The notes under the pieces: model-generated
Told to the model about the DNA's origin: nothing
The model's database searches: none
The model's input: only the letters and a program-made list of their open reading frames with translations
Translations under genes and position numbers: made by a program
Source of the DNA: Rhodospirillales bacterium
GTDB lineage: Bacteria > Pseudomonadota > Alphaproteobacteria > Rhodospirillales > JASLQF01
Direction of reading: 5' to 3'
Assembly: GCA_030744625.1 (NCBI GenBank)
Contig: JASLQF010000041.1
Coordinates: forward strand, 62,001-126,000
DNA length: 64,000 nucleotides
In this document: piece after piece, positions 15,967-24,944 of the stretch
How the letters are laid out: every line of letters begins with the position of its first letter
Position numbering within the stretch: the stretch's first letter is position 1

Positions 15967-16641
15967 ATGACCGGTTCCATGGACATCGAAAGACGCGCCC
16001 TGCTTCTGCGTGGGATTGCCGCCGGCGCCCTGGGCAGCGCCGGACTGCTGGGCGCCGGCATCACCGTGGCGCAGTCGGCACGCTTTGCGCAAGGCTTTCG
16101 GCGCGTCGAGGGCAACATCCAGATCAACGGGCTGCCCGTCCAGGTGGGGATGCCGGTACAGGCGGGGGACGTGGTCACCACCGGCCCGGACGGCCTGGCA
16201 ACGCTGGTCATCGGCGACGACGCCTTCCTCATCCGCGACAACGCCGAGACGCGCTTTCCCGGCGTTACCGCCGGGGTACGCGTCTTCACGGTGATCGCCG
16301 GCATGATGCTGTCGGTTTTCGGGCCGGGGCGGAAGCGCCTCGACACCCCCTTCGCCACCATCGGGATCAGGGGCTCCGGCGCCTTCGTCGAGTCGCGGGC
16401 CGATCTCACCTACGCGTGCATTTGCTACGGGCACGCCGACTTGCAATCCACCCAGGCCCCACAAGCCCGCGAGACCGTGCAAACCACCCATCACGAATCG
16501 CCCCGCTTCATCCATGGCGGCGGCGCGCCACGGGTGATCGAGCCGGCGCCCGTCATCAACCACACCGACGAGGAATTGATACTCCTGGAATCCCTGGTCG
16601 GCCGCGTGCCACCATTCGGCTCGACGCCGGGCGATTATTAG
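15967..16641 (+). CDS. FecR-domain exported protein
   Basis: This 224-residue protein has an N-terminal twin-arginine-like export signal (ERRALLLRGIAAGALG). Next come a FecR-type beta domain (VEGNIQINGLPVQVG, GDVVTTGPDGLATLVIGDD, TPFATIGIRGSGAFVE) and a low-complexity C-terminal tail. FecR domains occur in sigma-factor regulators and in cell-envelope sensors; no sigma factor is nearby, so this is likely the second kind. An alternative start is the ATG at 15979. Confidence 0.7.
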   Translation: MTGSMDIERRALLLRGIAAGALGSAGLLGAGITVAQSARFAQGFRRVEGNIQINGLPVQVGMPVQAGDVVTTGPDGLATLVIGDDAFLIRDNAETRFPGVTAGVRVFTVIAGMMLSVFGPGRKRLDTPFATIGIRGSGAFVESRADLTYACICYGHADLQSTQAPQARETVQTTHHESPRFIHGGGAPRVIEPAPVINHTDEELILLESLVGRVPPFGSTPGDY

Positions 16642-16642
16642 A

Positions 16643-16662
16643 ATACCAAGGGCCGTTGGTAT
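16643..16662 (+). repeat. Inverted repeat ATACCAA...TTGGTAT
   Basis: ATACCAA and TTGGTAT (7 bp arms, loop GGGCCG) form a perfect hairpin in the 24-nt gap between the FecR-type gene and the small ORF at 16666. There is no T-tract, so it is not a typical terminator. The same TTATACCAA word occurs at 5132-5140, upstream of modA, suggesting a short dispersed extragenic element. Confidence 0.5.
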
Positions 16663-16665
16663 AAA

Positions 16666-16812
16666 ATGGACATCTATCACATCTGGTGCGACCTCAAGCC
16701 GGGCGTCTCCGATATGGAATTCAGCGACAACATCGGGACCTACCTGGGCGGGTTCCACCAATCGGAACTCATCCCCGACCCCGTCCGCCAGCAAGGCGCG
16801 GAAAAATTTTGA
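16666..16812 (+). pseudogene. Internally deleted DUF6614-like gene remnant (48 codons)
   Basis: This short ORF begins MDIYHIWCDLKPGVSDMEFS and continues NIGTYLGG, which closely resembles the start of DUF6614 proteins, usually about 110-120 residues long. After about 29 residues the match is lost and the ORF ends with DPVRQQGAEKF, which resembles the C-terminus of the same family as I remember it. The simplest reading is an in-frame internal deletion of about 70 codons. Whether a 48-residue product is made is unknown. A hairpin sits just upstream of the ATG. Confidence 0.5.
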
Positions 16813-16834
16813 GCCGTCGCTCGGCACGGCAATC

Positions 16835-18454
16835 ATGACACGGAAATCCACCCTTGCCCGAACCCTTGCCGTGGCGCTCAAGGCGCGCGGCGTCAGCCGC
16901 GCCTTCGGCGTGCCGGGCAGTGGCGCCTGCCTCGACGTCATGGCCGCCGCCCATGACGAGGGCATCGACTTCGTGCTCACCCAGAGCGAGAGCGCGGCGG
17001 CCATCATGGCGGCGGTGACGGCGGAGCTTTCGGGCGCGCCGGGGGTGGTCATCACCGGGCTCGGACCGGGCGTGATGAGCGCCGTCAACGGCATCGCCTA
17101 CGCCGCCCTCGAGCGCTCCCCGGTGGTGTTGCTGAGCGACTGCATCGATGATGGCGCGGAACCCTGGCTCACCTACCAGCGCATCGACCAGGGCGCCGTC
17201 TACGAACCCCTGGTCAAGGCCTACGGGCGGTTGCGGGCGGAGGACGGCGCGGCCGCCATCGAGGCTCTGTTGGATACGGCGCTCGCCCACCCCCGGGGGC
17301 CGGTGCACATGGACCTCGGCGCCGCCCAGGCGGTGGCGCAGGTTACCGGCGCGGCGCCGGCGGCCGCCGGGCCGCAATCGGAGATGCCCGGCGAAGGCGA
17401 CATGGCGGCGGCCCGCGCCCTGCTTTCCGATTGCCGGAGGCCGGTCATCGTTGCCGGCATCGAGGCGCGCGACGACGGGGCAGGCGAGGCCCTCGGCGCC
17501 CTTGCCGAGGCCCTCGATTGTCCGGTCCTCTTCACCTACAAGGCGAAGGGGGTGATTTCCGACGAGGAGCCGCGCGCCGTCGGGCTGTTCACCGGCGCCA
17601 CGGTGGAAGCCGATTGCCTGCAACGGGCCGACCTCGTCATCCTCTATGGTCTCGATCCCGTCGAAATCATCCCGCAGCCCTGGCGCTACGCGGCCCCCGT
17701 CCTCAACATGTCGCTGGCGGCCCGCCGCCTTCCCGTGGAGCCGGCGGCGGCGATGATCGGCCCCCTCGCCCACTGCGCCGAAGCGCTACGCGGTGCCGCC
17801 CGCAAATCGGCCTGGACGGTGGCGGAAATGACGTCGCTCGGGGACGCCTACCGGCGCCGCGTCGCCATCCCGGATTCGTCATCGGCGCCGACCGGTCACT
17901 CCGCCCAGGCGGTGGTCGAGGCGGTGGCCGCGGCCAAGCCGCCGGAGGTCCGCGTCACCATCGATTCGGGCGCCCACATGTTCTCGGCGATGACCTTCCT
18001 GGATGCCCGCGCACCGGGCGACGTACTCACCTCGAACGGGCTGTCGACCATGGCCTACGCGCTGCCCGCCGCCATCGCCGCGGCCCTACACGAGCCCGGT
18101 CGCGGCGCCGTCGCCCTCATCGGCGACGGCGGCATGATGATGTGCCTCTCCGAACTCGCCACCGCCCAACGATTGGGGTGCCGCGTCGCCGTCGTCGTCT
18201 TCAACGACGCCGCCCTTTCCCTGATCGACATCAAGCAGTGCAAGAGAGGCCTGCCGCGCCACGGCGTGCGCTACCCGCGCATCGACATGGCGGCGGCGGC
18301 GCGGGCCTTGGGGTGCCGCGCCTGGAGCGTCGGCGGGGACGATGCGCTGGCACCTGTGCTCGCCGAGGCGCTGGCCGGCGACGGTCCGGCGCTTGTCGAC
18401 GTCACCGTCGATCCTTCCGGATACGCCGCCCAGCTCGACGCATTGCGCGGCTGA
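16835..18454 (+). CDS. Acetolactate-synthase-like TPP-dependent enzyme
   Basis: This 539-residue protein has the three-domain layout of the ThDP decarboxylase/synthase family. The N-terminal PYR domain carries the catalytic Glu in LTQSESAAAIMA (about residue 53). The central domain is Rossmann-like. The C-terminal PP domain holds the TPP motif GDGGMMMCLSELATAQRLGC through VVVFNDAALSLIDIKQ. The FAD-binding features of true acetolactate synthase are not obvious, so it may be a decarboxylase or carboligase of unknown 2-oxoacid. It is 38 nt upstream of the CoxL-type gene and probably co-transcribed. Confidence 0.8.
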   Translation: MTRKSTLARTLAVALKARGVSRAFGVPGSGACLDVMAAAHDEGIDFVLTQSESAAAIMAAVTAELSGAPGVVITGLGPGVMSAVNGIAYAALERSPVVLLSDCIDDGAEPWLTYQRIDQGAVYEPLVKAYGRLRAEDGAAAIEALLDTALAHPRGPVHMDLGAAQAVAQVTGAAPAAAGPQSEMPGEGDMAAARALLSDCRRPVIVAGIEARDDGAGEALGALAEALDCPVLFTYKAKGVISDEEPRAVGLFTGATVEADCLQRADLVILYGLDPVEIIPQPWRYAAPVLNMSLAARRLPVEPAAAMIGPLAHCAEALRGAARKSAWTVAEMTSLGDAYRRRVAIPDSSSAPTGHSAQAVVEAVAAAKPPEVRVTIDSGAHMFSAMTFLDARAPGDVLTSNGLSTMAYALPAAIAAALHEPGRGAVALIGDGGMMMCLSELATAQRLGCRVAVVVFNDAALSLIDIKQCKRGLPRHGVRYPRIDMAAAARALGCRAWSVGGDDALAPVLAEALAGDGPALVDVTVDPSGYAAQLDALRG

Positions 18455-18492
18455 GCGGCGCCGCCGGCGGGAACCATTGGATAGGGAAACGG

Positions 18493-20817
18493 ATGGGAAA
18501 ATTCGGAATAAGCCAGCCGGTCAAGCGACGCGAGGACGTGCGCCTGCTCACCGGGCAAGGGTCTTTCGTCGAAGACGCGGCGCGCCCCGGCATGGCGCAC
18601 GGCTGCATGTTGCGCTCGCCCCATGCCCACGCCCGTATCGCCCGCCTCGACGCCGCCGCCGCCATGGCGGCGCCCGGCGTATTGGCGGTATTGACCGGCG
18701 CCGACATCGAGGCGGAAGGGGTGCGCACCATCCCGACGGCGTACACATTCCCCGCCAAGGCGGGCACGGAAATCGTCGAGCACGGTTATCCCACGCTCGC
18801 CCATGAAGTAGCGCGCTATGCCGGCGACGGGGTCGCCTTCGTCGTCGCCGAGACCTACGCGGAGGCCAGCGACGCCGCCGAGATGATCATCGTCGATTAC
18901 GAGCCCCTGGCCGTCTCCGTCGGGTGCGAAGAGGCTGCCCAGGCCGGGGCGCCCCTGGTGTGGCCCGACGTCCCCAACAACCTGGCCTTCCAGTGGGAGA
19001 CCGGAGACGCGGCGGCGACCGAGGCCGCCTTCGCCAATGCGGCGCACGTCATCGCCCTCGACGTCGTCAACAACCGCATCGTGCAAAACCCCATGGAGAC
19101 GCGCAACGTGCTCGCCGAGTGGGACCCTGGCACAGGCAAGCTGACGCTCACCACCGGCACCCAGATGCCCCACCTGGTACGCGACCAGCTCCTCACGGTC
19201 CTGGGCCTGGAATCTCCGTCAGTGCGCGTCGTCGCCGGCGATGTCGGCGGCGGCTTCGGCGGCAAGAACGGCCTCTATCCCGAGCAGGTGCTGGTGGCGT
19301 TGGCGGCGCGGCGGCTGGGGCGCCCCGTCATGTGGTCGGGCCAGCGCGGCGAGGCCTTCCTCAGCGAAGCCCACGCCCGCGACAACGTCACGCATGGCGA
19401 GCTGGCGTTCGACGGCGCGGGCCGCATCCTGGGGTTTCGCGTCAAGACCCTGGCCGACCTCGGCGCCTACGTCACGACCCGGGGCACGGGCTCGCCGATC
19501 ATCGGCACGATCATGGCATCGAACACTTACAGGGTCCCGGTCCTCCATGTGGAAGTGCACGGGGTCTACACCAATACGGTGCCGACAGACGTCTACCGCG
19601 GCGCCGGGCGCCCCGAGATAACCTACCTCTTCGAACGCCTTATCGATGCCGCCGCCCACGACTTGGCTATCGACCGCACCGAGTTGCGCCGCCGCAACCT
19701 GATCCCGGCGGACGCCTTCCCCTACGCCTCGCCCACCGGCATCACCTACGATTCGTGCGACTTCGAGGGCATCATGGACGCCGCCATGGCCGAGACCGGC
19801 TGGAACGATTTCGAGGAACGCCGCGCCGAGGCGGCGGCGCGCGGCAAGCTGCGCGGCATCGGCATGGCGAATTTCGTCGAGCGCTGCGGCGGCGGCGGCG
19901 GGCTCCAGGAAACGGCGCGCCTCGCCTTCGACGAAGACGGCGGCGTCACGCTGTTCAGCGGAAGCATGGCCAACGGGCAAGGGCACGAGACCGCCTTCAG
20001 CCAGATCGTCAACGAGCGCCTCGGCCTGCCCTTCGAGAAAATCCGCATCGTGCAGGGCGACACCGACGCCGTCCCCAGCGGCGAGGGCACTGGCGGCTCG
20101 TGGTCCATCCCCATGGGCGGCGGTGCCGTCTGCCACGCCGCCGATCGCATCGTGGACAAGGCGCGGCGCATCGCCGGACAGGTTCTGGAAGCCGCCGAGG
20201 CCGACCTCGTGTTCGCCGACGGCGCGTTCAGCGTCGTCGGCACCGACCTCGAGGTCGGCATCTCGGACGTGGCGCGCGCCTCCTTCGACGCGACCCGCCT
20301 GCCCCCCGGCACCGAGCCCGGGCTCGACGAGGAAGCCAGCTTCAAGCCGGACAACTTCACCTTTCCCCACGGCTGTCACGTGTGCGAGGTGGAGGTCGAC
20401 GCCGAGACCGGCGCCATCGAGGTGATCGCTTATTCGGCGGTGCACGACTTCGGGCGCGCCCTCAATCCCGACCTCCTGGCCGGCCAGGTGCACGGCGGCG
20501 TCGTCCAGGGCATCGGCCAGGCGCTGATGGAACACACCGTCTTCGATGATGCGGGCCAGCTCGTCAGCGGCTCGTTCATGGACTACCGCATGCCGCGCGC
20601 CGACGACCTGCCCAACTTCGCCTTCTTCCACCGCGACACGCCGACCACCCGCAATCCGCTCGGCATCAAGGGCTGCGGGGAAGCCGGCGCCGCCGGCGCG
20701 CCACCCGCCGTCATCAACGCCGTGGTCGACGCGCTTTCGCCCCTCGGCGTGCGCCACGTCGACATGCCGGCGACGCCCGGGCGCGTGTGGGAGGTGCTGC
20801 GGGAGAAGAAGCCGTAA
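18493..20817 (+). CDS. Molybdenum hydroxylase large subunit (CoxL/xanthine dehydrogenase family), stand-alone
   Basis: This 774-residue molybdopterin-cytosine-dinucleotide-type large subunit opens with the aldehyde oxidase/xanthine dehydrogenase hammerhead domain (SQPVKRREDVRLLTGQGSFV). Cofactor motifs GGGFGGKNGLYPEQ and VYRGAGRPEITYLFE follow, the latter of the form II AYRGAGR type rather than true CO dehydrogenase. The catalytic Glu is in GIKGCGEAGAAGAPP near the C-terminus. No medium (FAD) or small (2Fe-2S) subunit gene is adjacent, so it must pair with distant subunits, perhaps those at 46.8-48.2 kb. The ATG at 18493 starts the conserved domain; the much longer open frame upstream shadows the TPP gene. 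Confidence 0.85.
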   Translation: MGKFGISQPVKRREDVRLLTGQGSFVEDAARPGMAHGCMLRSPHAHARIARLDAAAAMAAPGVLAVLTGADIEAEGVRTIPTAYTFPAKAGTEIVEHGYPTLAHEVARYAGDGVAFVVAETYAEASDAAEMIIVDYEPLAVSVGCEEAAQAGAPLVWPDVPNNLAFQWETGDAAATEAAFANAAHVIALDVVNNRIVQNPMETRNVLAEWDPGTGKLTLTTGTQMPHLVRDQLLTVLGLESPSVRVVAGDVGGGFGGKNGLYPEQVLVALAARRLGRPVMWSGQRGEAFLSEAHARDNVTHGELAFDGAGRILGFRVKTLADLGAYVTTRGTGSPIIGTIMASNTYRVPVLHVEVHGVYTNTVPTDVYRGAGRPEITYLFERLIDAAAHDLAIDRTELRRRNLIPADAFPYASPTGITYDSCDFEGIMDAAMAETGWNDFEERRAEAAARGKLRGIGMANFVERCGGGGGLQETARLAFDEDGGVTLFSGSMANGQGHETAFSQIVNERLGLPFEKIRIVQGDTDAVPSGEGTGGSWSIPMGGGAVCHAADRIVDKARRIAGQVLEAAEADLVFADGAFSVVGTDLEVGISDVARASFDATRLPPGTEPGLDEEASFKPDNFTFPHGCHVCEVEVDAETGAIEVIAYSAVHDFGRALNPDLLAGQVHGGVVQGIGQALMEHTVFDDAGQLVSGSFMDYRMPRADDLPNFAFFHRDTPTTRNPLGIKGCGEAGAAGAPPAVINAVVDALSPLGVRHVDMPATPGRVWEVLREKKP

Positions 20818-20826
20818 GGCGGAAAA

Positions 20827-22539
20827 TCAGCCGCCGCCGCGCCGCGCCTCGGTCGCCGCCGCGTCGATGGCGCCGTCCGCCGTCATCACAACGCCGTAGA
20901 CGCCGTCGGCGGCTTCGGTACTGACCAGGCCGTCGAGGACGTCGGCTTGCACGGCGCCCGGGTCGCGCTCGGCCGGGGCGCCCATGCCGCCGCCGCCCGG
21001 CGTGCGCACGATCAATCGCTCGCCCTCGGGGATTTCCTGGAACCCCTTGCCACGCAAGGTCGGACCCGAGGCCAGGCCGAGGTAGCCGGCGGCGCCGTGG
21101 AGCCCGCCGTCGCGCCCGCACGCCGGGTTCTTGATACGCTCGAAGGCGGCCAACAGCTCGAAGGTGGAGCCGTCGCGGCTTTCGACCTCGATGATCTGGC
21201 CGAGGCCGCCACGGTAGCGCCCGGCGCCGGCCGAATCGGTGTGCAGCTCCTTGCGCCATACCACCACGGGCGCCGTCGATTCGATAATCTCCACCGGCGT
21301 CCCCTTGACGCCGCTCGGGAAACCGGTCGCCGAAAGGCCGTCCTTGTTGGGCCGGGCGCCGGTGCCACCGGCGGTGACGGCGCTGGTGGTATAGCCGGCA
21401 TCCGGCTCGTTGGCGCCCTGGTGGCGGCCACGGTAGGAAAGAATCCACAGGGTCGCGGACCCTTCCGCCGGAATACCGTCGGGGATGGCCTGCTTGAGGC
21501 ACCCGAAAATGGTGTCGGGCAGCATGTGGCCGACGATGTGGCGCGACGAGACGGGTGCCGGATAGACCGCGTTGAGGATGGAGCCGACGGGCGCCGATAT
21601 GGTGAAGGGGGCGAGCGAGCCGGCATTGTTGGGAATTCCCGCCGCCACCGTGCATGCCAGGCCGTAGCACGTGTAGGCCTTGGTGTAGGAGAGCGGCACG
21701 TTGATCCCGTATTTCGAGATCGGCGCCGTGCCCTCGTAATCGACGTGGATGCCCTCGGCGGAAATGGTCATGGCGGCGATCACGTCGACCTCGTGGTCGT
21801 AGCCGTCGGCGCGAACGGAATTGTGGTACGTGCCCTCGGGCAGCTCGGCAATGCGGGCCATCACGGCGTCGCGCGAGCTGTCGATGATGTGGGCCGACAG
21901 TTCGTCCAGGTCGTCGAGGGCGAACTCGTCCATCATCTCGGAAAGCCGCAGGCACCCCACGTCATTGCACGCCGCCAGGGAGTAAACGTCGCCCTCGGTC
22001 TCCACGGGCTGGCGGGTGTTGGCCTTGATCATGGCCATCAGCGATTGGTTCATTTTGCCTTCCTCGGCGAGCTTGAGGAAGGGGATGTAAATGCCCTCCA
22101 TGTGCACGTCGGTGGCGTCGGGGCCGAAGCCGATGCCGCCGATGTCGATGAGGTGGCTGGTGCACGAGAACAGGCCGACCAGGCGCCCCTTGTGGAAAGC
22201 CGGGGTGGTGAGGACGAAGTCGTTGAGGTGCCCGGTCCCCTGCCACGGATCATTGGTGATGTAGATATCGCCCTCGCGCATGGTCTCGATGGGAAAATGA
22301 GTGATGAAGTGGACCACCGATTCGGCCATGGAGTTGACGTGCCCCGGCGTCCCGGTCACCGCCTGCGCCAGCATGCGGCCCTCAAGATCGAAGACGCCGG
22401 CCGACAGATCCCCGCACTCGCGGACCATGGAGCTGAAGGCGGTGCGCAACAGCGCCTGCGCCTGCTCCTCGACGACGGAGATCAAGCGATTCCACATGAT
22501 CTGCATGCGGATGCGCGACAGCGCGCCCGATGTACTCAT
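20827..22539 (-). CDS. hyuB: Hydantoinase B / oxoprolinase-type subunit
   Basis: This 570-residue HyuB-family subunit starts MSTSGALSRIRMQIMWNRL and contains the family segments REGDIYITNDPWQGTGHLND, GIPNNAGSLAPFTISAPVGS and RTPGGGGMG. With HyuA it forms ATP-dependent enzymes that open cyclic amides (hydantoinase, 5-oxoprolinase, N-methylhydantoin amidohydrolase); acetone carboxylase is a relative. Its ATG overlaps the hyuA stop by 4 nt, so the two are translationally coupled. Its stop lies 9 nt from the stop of the convergent CoxL-type gene. The actual substrate is unknown. Confidence 0.88.
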   Translation of the reverse strand: MSTSGALSRIRMQIMWNRLISVVEEQAQALLRTAFSSMVRECGDLSAGVFDLEGRMLAQAVTGTPGHVNSMAESVVHFITHFPIETMREGDIYITNDPWQGTGHLNDFVLTTPAFHKGRLVGLFSCTSHLIDIGGIGFGPDATDVHMEGIYIPFLKLAEEGKMNQSLMAMIKANTRQPVETEGDVYSLAACNDVGCLRLSEMMDEFALDDLDELSAHIIDSSRDAVMARIAELPEGTYHNSVRADGYDHEVDVIAAMTISAEGIHVDYEGTAPISKYGINVPLSYTKAYTCYGLACTVAAGIPNNAGSLAPFTISAPVGSILNAVYPAPVSSRHIVGHMLPDTIFGCLKQAIPDGIPAEGSATLWILSYRGRHQGANEPDAGYTTSAVTAGGTGARPNKDGLSATGFPSGVKGTPVEIIESTAPVVVWRKELHTDSAGAGRYRGGLGQIIEVESRDGSTFELLAAFERIKNPACGRDGGLHGAAGYLGLASGPTLRGKGFQEIPEGERLIVRTPGGGGMGAPAERDPGAVQADVLDGLVSTEAADGVYGVVMTADGAIDAAATEARRGGG

Positions 22540-24644
22540 TGGCTTTTCTCCCCGGCGCTCGCGTCGCGGCGCTCCAACTCAATATAACCGTTCCCCAGAA
22601 CGTGTGCATCGAATCCGGCGGACACGAAGGTCGAGGTCTCGTCCTCGGTAATGACGGCCGGTCCCCGGACGCGAGTCCCCGGCGCCAAGTGGGCGCGACC
22701 ATAGGTCGGCACGTCGTCGAACGACTCGTCCTCGGGATCGAACACCGTGTTGTGGCCATCGGCGGCGGGGTCCTCGACCTCGGTCACGCCGGGGACCGGG
22801 TTCGGGGTCGCGACGCCGGTGCTCACGCGGATGGCCCAGCTCAGGATTTCGACGTCGGCGTCGGGGATGGTGCGGGCGTAAAGCGATTCGTAGGCGCGGT
22901 CGAACCTTTCCTTGAGCAGCGCGCTGTCATCGGCGACGAGCGGGCGCTCCGGCAACTCGACCTCGATCTCGTGGCCCTGCCCGACGTAGCGCATGAAGGC
23001 CGTGCGCTCCTCGGCAAGCGGCGCCTCGGGCGCCCCGGCACGCACCACGGACAGCGCCTCGTCGCGCATGGCGTCGAGCATGGTATTCGCCGTCTCGACC
23101 TCGAACCCAAGCAGAGTCATGTAGCGGCTGCGCACCACGTCGTAGGCGACGGGAGCGCACAGGAAACCGACGGCCGAGCCGACACCGGCGTCGGTCGGCA
23201 CCACGACGCGGCCGATGCCCAGCTTGTCGGCGAGCCGGCAAGCATGCAGGGGCGCGGCGCCGCCGAAGGCGATCAGGGTGTACTCGCCGATCTGCTTGCC
23301 GCGTTCGATGGCGTGGACGCGCGCCGCGTTGGCCATGTTCTCGTCGACGATCTCGGTGATGCCGAAGGCGGCCATCGGTTCGGACAGCTCGAGGGGCGTG
23401 CCCACCGCTTCCTTGATGGCGGTGCCCGCGAGGCCGGTATCAAGGTGCATGGTGCCGCCGGCGAAGCGCTCCGGGTCGATGCGGCCCAGTGTCACGTCAG
23501 CGTCGGTGACGGTGGGCGCGCCTCCGCCACGCGCGTAGCACGCCGGTCCGGGCTCGGCGCCGGCGCTCTCCGGCCCGACGGCGATGCGCTTGGTGCTGTC
23601 GACGCTGGCGATGGAGCCGCCGCCGGCGCCGATCTCCACCATCTCGATGACGGGGATGCGCAGGGGCAGTCCGCTGCCCTTCAGGAAGCGCGCCGCGCGG
23701 TCTACCTCGAAGGTGCGCGATGCCTGCGGCTCGTAGTCGTCGATCAGGCATATCTTCGCGGTGGTGCCGCCCATGTCGAAGGACAGCACCCGCTCGAAAC
23801 CGCACTCGCGGGCGACGCGCGAGGCCAGGATGGCTCCCCCCGCCGGCCCCGATTCGACGAGGCGGATGGGGAAGCGCACGGTGGCGTCAAGCGCCGCCAG
23901 ACCGCCCCCCGATGTCATCAGGAATATGGGGGCATCGAGCCCAAGCGCCGCCAGTTCCTTGGCGAGCCTGGTCAAATAGCGGGCCATCAGTGGCTGCACG
24001 TAGGCGTTGGCGGTTGTCGTCGAAAGCCGTTCGTACTCGCGCACCTCTGGACACACCTCGGAGGATATCGAGATCGAGACGCCGGGCAAGGCCTCGGCCA
24101 GAATGTCCCGCGTGCGTTCCTCGTGGGCCGCGTTCGCGTAACTGTGCAGGAAACCGATGGCAATGCTCTCCACTCCCCGCCGTTGGAGTTCCGGCACCAG
24201 GGCGCGCACCGCGTCCTCGTCGAGGGGGAGTAGCACGGCGCCCTCGATATCGACGCGCTCGGGCACGCACAGGCGCAGGTGGCGGGGAACCAGGGGCAGT
24301 TTCTTCTCGAGGAAGATGTCGTACTGGTCGTAGCGGTCCTCCTGGCCGATCTCCAGGATATCGCGGAAGCCCTCGGTGGTGATCAGCGCGGTCAGGGCGC
24401 CCTTGCGCTCGATCATCGCGTTGGTGGCCAGCGTCGTCCCGTGGATCAGGATGCCGATGTCGCCGGCGCTCAGCCCGGCCTCGCCGAGCACTTCGCGGAA
24501 CCCGGTGAGGACACCCTCCTCCGGCGCCTCTCGCGTGGTCAGCACCTTGGAGGTAACGCGGCGCCCGTCGAATTCGACGACGACGTCGGTGAAGGTGCCG
24601 CCGATGTCGACCGCCAGCCGTTTTATTCCGTTCTCAATTGCCAT
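22536..24644 (-). CDS. hyuA: Hydantoinase A / oxoprolinase-type subunit
   Basis: This 702-residue HyuA-family subunit has an ASKHA-like nucleotide fold with VDIGGTFTDVVVEFDG at the N-terminus, HGTTLATNAMIERKG near residue 70, then LSFDMGGTTAKICLID and EIGAGGGSIASVDSTKR. It would supply the ATP-driven activation of the cyclic amide cleaved together with HyuB. It is the first gene of the pair. N-methylhydantoin amidohydrolase is one candidate activity and would connect to the hydantoinase-carbamoylase-sarcosine oxidase genes at 48-56 kb, but sequence alone does not fix the substrate. Confidence 0.88.
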   Translation of the reverse strand: MAIENGIKRLAVDIGGTFTDVVVEFDGRRVTSKVLTTREAPEEGVLTGFREVLGEAGLSAGDIGILIHGTTLATNAMIERKGALTALITTEGFRDILEIGQEDRYDQYDIFLEKKLPLVPRHLRLCVPERVDIEGAVLLPLDEDAVRALVPELQRRGVESIAIGFLHSYANAAHEERTRDILAEALPGVSISISSEVCPEVREYERLSTTTANAYVQPLMARYLTRLAKELAALGLDAPIFLMTSGGGLAALDATVRFPIRLVESGPAGGAILASRVARECGFERVLSFDMGGTTAKICLIDDYEPQASRTFEVDRAARFLKGSGLPLRIPVIEMVEIGAGGGSIASVDSTKRIAVGPESAGAEPGPACYARGGGAPTVTDADVTLGRIDPERFAGGTMHLDTGLAGTAIKEAVGTPLELSEPMAAFGITEIVDENMANAARVHAIERGKQIGEYTLIAFGGAAPLHACRLADKLGIGRVVVPTDAGVGSAVGFLCAPVAYDVVRSRYMTLLGFEVETANTMLDAMRDEALSVVRAGAPEAPLAEERTAFMRYVGQGHEIEVELPERPLVADDSALLKERFDRAYESLYARTIPDADVEILSWAIRVSTGVATPNPVPGVTEVEDPAADGHNTVFDPEDESFDDVPTYGRAHLAPGTRVRGPAVITEDETSTFVSAGFDAHVLGNGYIELERRDASAGEKSQ

Positions 24645-24944
24645 AGTCCAGGTCGCGCTCCTTTTCCCGGATCGCTCCTCATAAGCGGTTTCCGCTGAAT
24701 TTTCCGGCCGGAATTCGGCCAGCGAGGCGAGATACTAATCGAATCGCCGCCAATTGAAATAGCTGTTTGCACCGAAACGTCGAACCGGCGCCAGGGAGGG
24801 CGCCGACGTGGCCCCGTACCCGGCAAGGGAAGGCCGCCTCAATAGCGTTGCCGCCAAGCCGTGGTGACCCGATTTTAGGCCCTCCCCTTCTAATTTCGAG
24901 GTAAAGTCCCGCCGCTGTCTGTCCACTGGGCGATCCTCGGCAAT
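24645..24944. other. 300-nt divergent intergenic region, hyuA / ComD-like gene
   Basis: No gene is supported here. The region carries promoters for both directions by position, but no convincing -35/-10 pair was found. A hairpin CGGCGCC(AGGGAG)GGCGCCG lies at 24786-24805. The central part (about 24731-24775) is clearly more AT-rich than its surroundings, as expected for a promoter zone. Confidence 0.35.

Noticed and set aside
18055-20757. Long reverse-strand open frames under the CoxL-type gene
   Set aside because: In high-GC DNA reverse frames stay open by chance; they have no family motifs, while the plus-strand protein is clearly conserved.
20818-22587. Plus-strand open frame opposite hyuB as a continuation of the CoxL operon
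   Set aside because: It is a shadow of hyuB without motifs; the CoxL-type gene is followed directly by the convergent hyuB stop.
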